Part shown: positions 57,077-64,000 of the stretch, piece after piece
How the letters are laid out: each line of letters starts with the position of its first letter
Numbering within the stretch: the first letter of the stretch is position 1
Assembly: GCF_003075035.1 (NCBI RefSeq)
Contig: NZ_QCZE01000001.1
Coordinates: 926,592 to 990,591 of the forward strand
Origin: Zobellella maritima
Lineage (GTDB): Bacteria > Pseudomonadota > Gammaproteobacteria > Enterobacterales > Aeromonadaceae
Length of the DNA: 64,000 nucleotides
Direction: 5' to 3'
The notes under the pieces: generated by a model
What the model was told of the DNA's origin: nothing
What the model saw: the letters and a program-made list of their open reading frames with translations, nothing else
Databases searched by the model: none
Program-made: the position numbers and the translations under genes

Positions 57077-60000
57077 ATGACTTTTAGAGACGCAGCAGCA
57101 TCCGTTCTGCTTGAAAACGTCAACCAGCTTATTGAAAAGAAGTTTCCTGATAACCTGTCTCCCCTGGTCAATACCTTTGTTGCCAAGCTCTATGGTGGCA
57201 TGACCCATGATGATCTGAATCACCGTAATGACAGCGATCTCTACGGTGCCGCCATCAGCCTGTGGAATGCCTTTGAAACCCGTCCCGATCAAGAACCCTA
57301 TGTACGGGTCTATAATCCCGAGCTGTCCCGCCATGGCTGGCAATCCCCCCATACCATAGTCGAGCTGATCCTCAAGGATGCCCCTTTCCTGGTAGATTCG
57401 ATTCGCATGGCCCTGAGCCGACTGGGGATCACCGCACACCTGATGTTGCACCAGCCCATGCACCTGCAACGGGATGAAGAAGGGCGTCTGCAGCAATTTC
57501 TGAGCAGCAAGGACAAGCTACCCCAGAAACGCGCCGAAACGGCCTTCCTGATCGAGATAGACCGGCAGACCAAGGAAGAATCAAGGGAAACGCTGCGCAG
57601 TGAATTGTTGTCCGTGGTGCGGGAGGTGGCGTTGGCGGTCGGAGACTGGCAGCCGATGAAAGCCCAGTTACAATCGGTGATCGATGAATTGCCGAAGCAG
57701 ACCAAGAAGGCCGACCCGGAAGCACTGAAAGAAACCCTGTCATTTCTAAGCTGGGTGGCGGATCACAATTTTACCCTGATGGGCTATCGTCGCTATCATG
57801 TTTCCGCCATCGAGGGTGACTATGAATTACGGCCCGAGGTCGAGTCCAGCCTGGGTATCATGAGAAACGCGCCCCATACGGATGCACTGAAACTGAGCAG
57901 CCTGACGGACGCCGGCCGGCAGGCCGCCTTCAGCCAGGACATGCTGGTACTAACCAAGACCAATCATAAATCCCGGGTGCACAGGCCCGCTTATATCGAC
58001 TACATCGGAGTGAAACGCTTCGATAAAGATGGCAAGGTGATCGGTGAAGATCGTTTTATCGGCCTGTATGCGTCCAGCATCTATAACACCAGCGCCATGC
58101 AGATCCCGCTGATCGGCGCCAAGCTGAAGCGTATCATCGACGCTTCCGGCCTTGAAGTCGGCTCCCATGCCTATAAGGCCCTGCTCAATATCCTTGAAAC
58201 CTATCCACGGGATGAGCTGATCCAGGCCAGTGAAGATGAAGTGCTGGAAATCGGCATGGGGGTACTGGGCATGCAGGAACGGGACAAGCTCCGGCTGTTT
58301 GTCCGCCGGGATGTCTTCGGGCGCTTTTTCTCCTGCATGGTCTATGTCACCAAAGAGCGCTACAACACGGCCCTGCGGGAAAAAACCCAGCAAATCCTGC
58401 AACGCTATTTCGGCTCGGATGAGCAGGTGGAATTTACTACCTATTTCTCCGAAGGCGTACTGGCGCGTACCCATTACCTTATCCGGGTACAAAATAATTC
58501 CATGGATATAGATGTGAACGAAATCCAAGCCAACCTCAACGAAGCCGCCCGCAGCTGGGAGGACAAACTGGAAAGCGCCCTGTCCGCCAGCTACGGTGAG
58601 GCCGAAGGCAATCATCTCAAGCATAAATACCGTAATGCGTTTCCCCGCTCCTATACCGAACAGGTGATGCCGGGCTCGACGGTCGCCGATATCGAAAAGC
58701 TGGAAGCCCTCAACGATCAGAACCAGTTGGGTATGCTGTTCTATCGCGCTCAGGAAGAAGAGCGGGATTCCAGTCGGGTACGGCTCAAGCTGTACCACAG
58801 GGCCGAGCCCATCCACCTGTCCGACGTCTTGCCCATGCTTGAAAATATGGGGTTGAGGGTCATCGGTGAGACCCCCTATGAAATTACCTGTCCGTCAGAG
58901 ACCTTCTGGATCCTGGACTTCTCCATGCTCTATACCGGCCAGCCCCTGGATCTGGATGCCAGCCAGGAGCGATTCCAGAAAGCCTTCGCCCAGGTCTGGA
59001 ACAACGAGCTGGAAAATGACGGTTTTAACCGACTGGTCCTGGAAGCCAGCTTGACCGGCCGGGAAGTCAGCGTCCTGCGTGCCTATGCCAAGTACATGCG
59101 TCAGACCGGTGTCACCTTCAGCCAAAGCTATATTGAGGAAACCCTGTCCCGTTACCCGCAACTGGCGGCCCAGCTGTTCGGCCTGTTCCAGCGCCGGCTA
59201 TCGCCCCGCCTGAAGCAGGATCCCAAGCAGATGCAGAAACTGCATCAGCAGCTGATCGAGCAACTGGATCAGGTGGCGAACCTGGATGATGACCGTATCA
59301 TCCGCCGCTATATGGAAATGATAGAGGCCACCCTCAGGACCAACTTCTATCAGTACGCGGCCGATGGCAGCGAGAAGCCTTATATTTCCTTCAAGATGGC
59401 GCCGGACTCCATCAGCGACATGCCGTTGCCGCTGCCCAAGTTCGAGATCTTCGTCTACTCGCCACGGGTGGAAGGGGTACATTTACGCTGGGGCAAGGTA
59501 GCCCGGGGCGGGCTGCGCTGGTCCGATCGCCGGGAAGATTTCCGTACCGAGGTGCTGGGCCTGGTGAAGGCGCAGCAGGTCAAGAATACCGTGATTGTTC
59601 CGGTCGGTGCCAAAGGGGGCTTTGTCTGCAAGCAGCTGCCCGAAGGAGACAGGGCCGCCTTCCTGAAGGAAGGCCAGGCCTGCTACCGGTTGTTTATTCG
59701 CGGCTTGCTGGATGTGACCGACAACATCATCAAGGGTGAGGTTATCCCGCCGAAACAGGTGGTCCGCCATGATGAGGATGACTATTATCTGGTGGTCGCC
59801 GCCGATAAAGGGACGGCGACCTTCTCCGACATCGCCAACGAAATCAGTGCCGAATACGGGCACTGGCTGGGTGATGCCTTCGCCTCCGGTGGTTCGGTCG
59901 GTTACGATCACAAGAAAATGGGGATCACCGCGAGGGGCGCATGGGAGTCCGTCAAGCGCCACTTCCGTGAACTGGATATCGACTGCCAGCAGAGCGAATT

Positions 60001-61912
60001 CACCTGTGTCGGCGTGGGCGACATGGCCGGCGACGTGTTCGGCAACGGCATGCTGCTGTCCAAGCACATCCGCCTGGTCGGTGCCTTCAACCATATGCAC
60101 ATCTTCATCGACCCCGAGCCCGATGCGGCCAGCACCTTCAAGGAGCGGGAGCGGCTGTTCAACCTGGCTGGCTCCAGCTGGGATGACTATGACAGGTCGC
60201 TGATTTCCGAAGGCGGCGGCATCTTCCTGCGCTCGGCCAAGTCCATCAAGCTCAGCCCGCAGATGAAAAAACTGCTGGGTACCCAGAAGGCCAGCCTGAC
60301 ACCGACCGAGGTCATCCGCCAGCTGCTGACGGCCGAAGTTGATCTATTGTGGAACGGCGGCATAGGTACCTATATCAAGTCTGTCGGTGAAAACAACAGC
60401 GAGGTAGGTGACCGCGCCAACGATGCGGTTCGGGTCAATGGTAGAGAGGTGCGAGCCAGAATTGTCGGTGAAGGCGGCAACCTGGGTTGTACCCAACTGG
60501 GTCGGATTGAATATGCCGCCAATGGCGGTCGCATCAATACCGATTTTACCGACAACGTGGGCGGGGTGGACTGCTCCGATAACGAAGTCAACATCAAGAT
60601 CATGCTCAATGCCCTGGTTGATAAGGGCGAGCTGACCATGAAGCACCGTAATCAGCTGCTCTATGATATGACTCAGGACGTGGCCAAGATAGTACTGACC
60701 AACGCCTATCGCCAGTCACAGACCATTTCGGTTACCGCCCATCACAGTGGTTCCCAGCTGAAAGAGCATCAGCGCTTTATGCAATGGCTGGAGCGCGAAG
60801 GCAAGCTGGATCGCAACCTGGAACATCTGCCCAGCGATGAAGAGCTGACCGAGCGCCTGGCATCCGGGCGGGGCCTGACCCGGCCAGAGCTGGCCGTCCT
60901 GGTGGCCTATGGCAAGATGGTATTGAAGGAAATGCTCAATATCCCCGAGCTGACCGAAAATACCTATATTGCCAAGCTGTTGCCGGTCAGCATGCCCAAG
61001 CCGTTGGTCGAACGTTTTGGTGATGCCCTGATGACACATCCGCTGCGTGGGGAAATTATCGCCACCCGGCTGGCCAATATGATGGTCGACGACATGGGCT
61101 TTAACTTCGCCAACCGGATGCTGGACGAAACCGGTGCGACCATCGCCGATATCGCCATCAACTATGTTATCGCCCGGGATATCTTCGGCATGAATGACCT
61201 GATGCGGGACATAGAAGCACTGGACAACCAGGTTTCGGCCGAGCTGCAGCTGGACATGTTCTACCAGACCCGCCGCATGGTCCGCCGCGCCACCCGCTGG
61301 CTGCTGCGTTCCCGCAACCGGAATATGGGCATTGAAGAGACCATTGCTCAGTTCGGCCCCGCCTATGCGACCTTGAGCGAGCGCCTGTATGAAGTCATGG
61401 TGCCGTCCGAGGTGGTTGAACACAAGGCTGCCGTTGCCAGGCTGGAAGAGCGGGGCGTTCCCACCTCGGTAGCGAGCCGCGTCGGCCATATGAGCAGCCT
61501 GTTTTCGGCTCTGGACCTGGCCCAGGTGGCGGCAGAGCACGAGCGGGATATCTGCGTGGTTGCCGAGCTGTATTTCCACATGGGGGCCAAACTGGATCTG
61601 CACTGGTTCCTGGATCAGATCAACCAGCAGGCGGTGGGCAACCACTGGCAGGCACTGGCCCGGGCGGCCTTCCGGGAAGAGCTGGATTACCAGCAGCGCA
61701 GCCTGACGTCGGTTATCCTGAAAAGCTGTAAAGCCAAGGGTGAATGCGCTATTATGCTCGACCAGTGGCTGAATGAGCATGAACAACTGCTGAACCGTTG
61801 GCAGCAATTGCTGGCCGACTTCAAAACCTCGGGTAGCCATGAGTTTGCCAAATTCTCGGTTGCCCTGCGGGAGTTGAACCTGCTCAATCTGAATTGTCTT
61901 AACGCTGTCTGA
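57077..61912 (+). CDS. gdhB: Large NAD-specific glutamate dehydrogenase
   Basis: 1611 residues, the size of the 180-kDa class (Pseudomonas GdhB about 1620). An N-terminal half with ACT-like regulatory domains precedes the catalytic region. That region carries [19 protein letters not shown] and [12 protein letters not shown] (catalytic lysine) near residues 810-850, and [15 protein letters not shown] as Rossmann signature. It converts glutamate to 2-oxoglutarate and ammonia with NAD, a catabolic role; arginine activates the Pseudomonas enzyme. ATG 57077 follows AGGAAAA. Own transcript between two terminators. Confidence 0.95.
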   Translation: MTFRDAAASVLLENVNQLIEKKFPDNLSPLVNTFVAKLYGGMTHDDLNHRNDSDLYGAAISLWNAFETRPDQEPYVRVYNPELSRHGWQSPHTIVELILKDAPFLVDSIRMALSRLGITAHLMLHQPMHLQRDEEGRLQQFLSSKDKLPQKRAETAFLIEIDRQTKEESRETLRSELLSVVREVALAVGDWQPMKAQLQSVIDELPKQTKKADPEALKETLSFLSWVADHNFTLMGYRRYHVSAIEGDYELRPEVESSLGIMRNAPHTDALKLSSLTDAGRQAAFSQDMLVLTKTNHKSRVHRPAYIDYIGVKRFDKDGKVIGEDRFIGLYASSIYNTSAMQIPLIGAKLKRIIDASGLEVGSHAYKALLNILETYPRDELIQASEDEVLEIGMGVLGMQERDKLRLFVRRDVFGRFFSCMVYVTKERYNTALREKTQQILQRYFGSDEQVEFTTYFSEGVLARTHYLIRVQNNSMDIDVNEIQANLNEAARSWEDKLESALSASYGEAEGNHLKHKYRNAFPRSYTEQVMPGSTVADIEKLEALNDQNQLGMLFYRAQEEERDSSRVRLKLYHRAEPIHLSDVLPMLENMGLRVIGETPYEITCPSETFWILDFSMLYTGQPLDLDASQERFQKAFAQVWNNELENDGFNRLVLEASLTGREVSVLRAYAKYMRQTGVTFSQSYIEETLSRYPQLAAQLFGLFQRRLSPRLKQDPKQMQKLHQQLIEQLDQVANLDDDRIIRRYMEMIEATLRTNFYQYAADGSEKPYISFKMAPDSISDMPLPLPKFEIFVYSPRVEGVHLRWGKVARGGLRWSDRREDFRTEVLGLVKAQQVKNTVIVPVGAKGGFVCKQLPEGDRAAFLKEGQACYRLFIRGLLDVTDNIIKGEVIPPKQVVRHDEDDYYLVVAADKGTATFSDIANEISAEYGHWLGDAFASGGSVGYDHKKMGITARGAWESVKRHFRELDIDCQQSEFTCVGVGDMAGDVFGNGMLLSKHIRLVGAFNHMHIFIDPEPDAASTFKERERLFNLAGSSWDDYDRSLISEGGGIFLRSAKSIKLSPQMKKLLGTQKASLTPTEVIRQLLTAEVDLLWNGGIGTYIKSVGENNSEVGDRANDAVRVNGREVRARIVGEGGNLGCTQLGRIEYAANGGRINTDFTDNVGGVDCSDNEVNIKIMLNALVDKGELTMKHRNQLLYDMTQDVAKIVLTNAYRQSQTISVTAHHSGSQLKEHQRFMQWLEREGKLDRNLEHLPSDEELTERLASGRGLTRPELAVLVAYGKMVLKEMLNIPELTENTYIAKLLPVSMPKPLVERFGDALMTHPLRGEIIATRLANMMVDDMGFNFANRMLDETGATIADIAINYVIARDIFGMNDLMRDIEALDNQVSAELQLDMFYQTRRMVRRATRWLLRSRNRNMGIEETIAQFGPAYATLSERLYEVMVPSEVVEHKAAVARLEERGVPTSVASRVGHMSSLFSALDLAQVAAEHERDICVVAELYFHMGAKLDLHWFLDQINQQAVGNHWQALARAAFREELDYQQRSLTSVILKSCKAKGECAIMLDQWLNEHEQLLNRWQQLLADFKTSGSHEFAKFSVALRELNLLNLNCLNAV

Positions 61913-61925
61913 ACAGCGTAAGCAC

Positions 61926-61955
61926 AAAAGCCCCGGCCATGACCGGGGCTTTTTT
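61926..61955 (+). terminator. Terminator after gdhB
   Basis: AAAAGCCCCGG, loop CCATGA, CCGGGGCTTTTTT. The T-run ends at the base before an ATG that could be mistaken for the pyrD start. Confidence 0.93.
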
Positions 61956-61970
61956 ATGAGGAAAATAAGC

Positions 61971-62978
61971 GTGTATTCACTGGCTAAAGCGGCTCTTTTT
62001 CAATGCGACCCGGAAAAATCCCACGAACTGACCTTAAGCTTGCTGGCCAAGACCCAGCATACCCCCCTGGCGGCCCTGTACCGCCGCCCCATCATTAATA
62101 ATCCTGTTTCTGTTATGGGGCTGAATTTTGCCAATCCGGTCGGCTTGGCGGCAGGCCTGGACAAGGACGGGGAATGTATTGATGCCTTTGCCGCCATGGG
62201 CTTTGGTTTTATCGAGATAGGTACGGTAACGCCTCGTCCTCAGGCCGGTAATGACAAGCCCAGGCTGTTCAGGGTCAAGCCTGCCGAGGCCATTATTAAC
62301 CGCATGGGCTTTAATAATAAAGGCATAGATAACCTGATCGAGAATGTCAAAAAGGCGCGTTATAACGGAATTCTGGGGATCAATATCGGTAAAAACAAAG
62401 ATACCCCGATAGAGCATGGCAAGGACGATTATCTGATCTGCATGGAAAAAGCCTATGCCCATGCCAGCTATATTACCGTGAATATCTCGTCGCCCAATAC
62501 CCCTGATCTGCGCTCATTACAGTATGGGGATGCGCTGGATGATTTGCTCTCGTCGTTGAAAGAAAAGCAGGCTGTTTTGGCTGCAACCCAGAATAAATAT
62601 GTGCCTCTGGTCGTTAAAATAGCACCGGATCTGTCGTCGGCCGAGACCGAGCAGATTGCTGACAGCCTGGTGCGCTTTAATATCGATGGCGTGATCGCCA
62701 CCAATACCACCCTGGAGCGCGGCTTGATCTTCGATCTGCCCCACGCCCACGAAGCGGGTGGCCTGAGTGGGCGGCCGGTACAGAATAAAAGTACCCAGGT
62801 CATTCGCGAGCTGGCCGGATACCTGGATGGCAAGCTGCCGATTATCGGGGTAGGGGGTATAGATTCATTAACGGCGGCAAGAGAAAAGGTAGCGGCGGGC
62901 GCCAGTCTGGTGCAGCTGTATTCCGGTTTTATTTACCATGGGCCCGGCCTGGTTCATACCCTGGCGAGACACCTTTAA
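61971..62978 (+). CDS. pyrD: Dihydroorotate dehydrogenase (quinone), class 2
   Basis: 335 residues (E. coli 336). FMN enzyme of the inner membrane face that oxidises dihydroorotate to orotate with quinone. The N-terminal helix domain for membrane and quinone contact is present. The catalytic serine lies in [14 protein letters not shown] 61971 is chosen: GAGGAAA lies 8 bases upstream and the product begins [15 protein letters not shown], as E. coli MYYPFVRKALFQLDPE. ATG 61956 is five codons up and touches the terminator, without a ribosome site. zapC follows, as in E. coli. Confidence 0.95.
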   Translation: MYSLAKAALFQCDPEKSHELTLSLLAKTQHTPLAALYRRPIINNPVSVMGLNFANPVGLAAGLDKDGECIDAFAAMGFGFIEIGTVTPRPQAGNDKPRLFRVKPAEAIINRMGFNNKGIDNLIENVKKARYNGILGINIGKNKDTPIEHGKDDYLICMEKAYAHASYITVNISSPNTPDLRSLQYGDALDDLLSSLKEKQAVLAATQNKYVPLVVKIAPDLSSAETEQIADSLVRFNIDGVIATNTTLERGLIFDLPHAHEAGGLSGRPVQNKSTQVIRELAGYLDGKLPIIGVGGIDSLTAAREKVAAGASLVQLYSGFIYHGPGLVHTLARHL

Positions 62979-63075
62979 GTTAATCTGTGAACTAAATATT
63001 TGCCCCTGACCTTAAAATAAAATATATATGAGAGGGTTAGGGGTATATTTTTAATGACTTGAAGGCGACATCTGG

Positions 63076-63618
63076 ATGCTGCTACAACCGAACGATAGTT
63101 GGCGCTGGTTTTTCGGAGAGGAACGGCGCCTGATGCTGGATCTGGGTGAAGAGATGCTCTTTGCCACCGGCTATTTGAAAAAACACCTGGTTTGTGGTGA
63201 TAATTCAACCATGGGCTTTTCCGTTGAGGATACCGGGCTCTATTACATCTTTCTCGACAAGCTTGCCAATCTGGGCTCGGCGGCACAAAGGGTTCAAATG
63301 GCACTTAATGGTGTGGCGGTTGCCCGGTTTTATAAGCCATTGATGCCCCAGAGCTGGTTCTTTGTGCCTCAGGCCGACTACCACCAGCCTCAGCTGGGTG
63401 AGGTAATCGCGCTTGAGTGCGATAGTGGCCGGCTGACCATGATGGTGGTGGAAACCTCGCCCTCGGCTTCTGTGTGTATTTCACTCTCGGCACAGACCGA
63501 GCTGAACGAGACAAAGTCACTACCGACCTTTGGCGCCATTAAGGTCATGAACGATCGGCTGATCAGCCTGGACTGGGAAGAACAAAGGTTGGAAATGGAC
63601 AGCAGAAGGGCTGGATGA
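63076..63618 (+). CDS. zapC: Cell division protein ZapC
   Basis: 180 residues (E. coli 180). Begins MLLQPNDSWRWFFGEERRLMLDLGEEM, the ZapC N-terminus. ZapC binds FtsZ and promotes bundling of protofilaments. Two beta-rich domains are expected. Location directly after pyrD is conserved with E. coli. Confidence 0.93.
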   Translation: MLLQPNDSWRWFFGEERRLMLDLGEEMLFATGYLKKHLVCGDNSTMGFSVEDTGLYYIFLDKLANLGSAAQRVQMALNGVAVARFYKPLMPQSWFFVPQADYHQPQLGEVIALECDSGRLTMMVVETSPSASVCISLSAQTELNETKSLPTFGAIKVMNDRLISLDWEEQRLEMDSRRAG

Positions 63619-63711
63619 AGGAATATTCAGGAAGATCTGAAACACCGATAGCAGGTGAGTATTCGGACTAGATGGAAATTTTCGGGCAGGGTAGGGTGTT
63701 AATCGAAGCGG

Positions 63712-63760
63712 TACATCAAGTTGATTGCGCAAGCAAGACAAGAGATTTAACCGACGCCTT
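63712..63760 (-). pseudogene. Decayed fragment of a third initiator tRNA
   Basis: The 3' trailer, acceptor strand and T arm of the neighbouring tRNAs are recognisable. TACATCAAGTTG-TTGCG--AGC matches in 20 of 23 positions, followed after an insertion by GATTTAACCGACGCCTT versus GATTTGAACCGACGACCTT. The anticodon half is gone. It cannot form a tRNA. Confidence 0.65.
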
Positions 63761-63779
63761 ACATGCTGTTACACCAAGT

Positions 63780-63856
<77 letters not shown>

Positions 63857-63906
63857 TCCGATACTTAACGTCTACTTACACACACTATTACTTTGTTACA
63901 TCAAGT

Positions 63907-63983
<77 letters not shown>

Positions 63984-64000
63984 TCCGATACTTAACGTCT

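Overview
This 64 kb window is ordinary, high-GC chromosomal core DNA of a gammaproteobacterium. Gene order follows Escherichia coli and Vibrio blocks closely: rlmI/acyP, pabB-nudL-sdaA, metG/mrp-udk-dcd-asmA, rne/rluC, yceF/yceD-rpmF-plsX-fabHDG-acpP-fabF-pabC-mltG-tmk-holB-tatD, letAB, msrC-proQ-prc, pepN and pyrD-zapC. Three traits are not E. coli-like: an EarP/EF-P pair with an arginine-type EF-P, a large (1611 aa) NAD-glutamate dehydrogenase, and a split LetA. Together they point to the Aeromonadales/Alteromonadales side of the class, for example an Oceanimonas- or Zobellella-like Aeromonadaceae. That placement is inference; the genus cannot be fixed from the sequence alone. I see no prophage, insertion sequence, integron or CRISPR.

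Layout. 1-10.5 kb: tail of an SLC13-type transporter, a Tat-exported dienelactone hydrolase, a glyoxalase-II-like hydrolase, selD-selU for tRNA selenation, rlmI and acylphosphatase, a class I fumarase, then pabB and nudL. 10.5-20.9 kb: sdaA, metG divergent from mrp, udk-dcd-asmA, then earP-efp. 20.9-25.2 kb: a hairpin-rich intergenic region, a probably NtrC/sigma-54-controlled ammonium transporter, a glutathione S-transferase, an Ap4A-phosphorylase-like protein and a low-molecular-weight tyrosine phosphatase. 25.2-31.1 kb: RNase E with a 23-unit heptapeptide array, rluC, a HAD phosphatase and yceF. 31.3-41.8 kb: the yceD-rpmF-plsX-fab cluster running into pabC, mltG, tmk, holB and tatD. 41.9-50.9 kb: NfeD/QmcA, a Bcr-type efflux pump behind a structured leader, LetA halves with a seven-MCE LetB, SOS-regulated yebG and an ABC exporter. 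50.9-64 kb: msrC-proQ-prc, pepN, NAD-GDH, pyrD-zapC, and two tandem initiator tRNAs.

The main functional themes are translation (metG, efp/earP, rpmF, rluC, rlmI, tRNA-fMet, selU), envelope lipid synthesis and transport (plsX, fab genes, acpP, LetAB, asmA), and amino-acid and nitrogen catabolism (amt, GDH, sdaA, pepN).

The less ordinary material is mostly non-coding: a composite three-stem repeat found three times, a structured leader with a terminator before the Bcr-type pump, long inverted repeats before acpP and sdaA, a REP-pair element, near-leaderless starts of yceD and rluC, and a decayed third copy of the initiator tRNA. All calls were made by reading the sequence; no database search or folding program was run.
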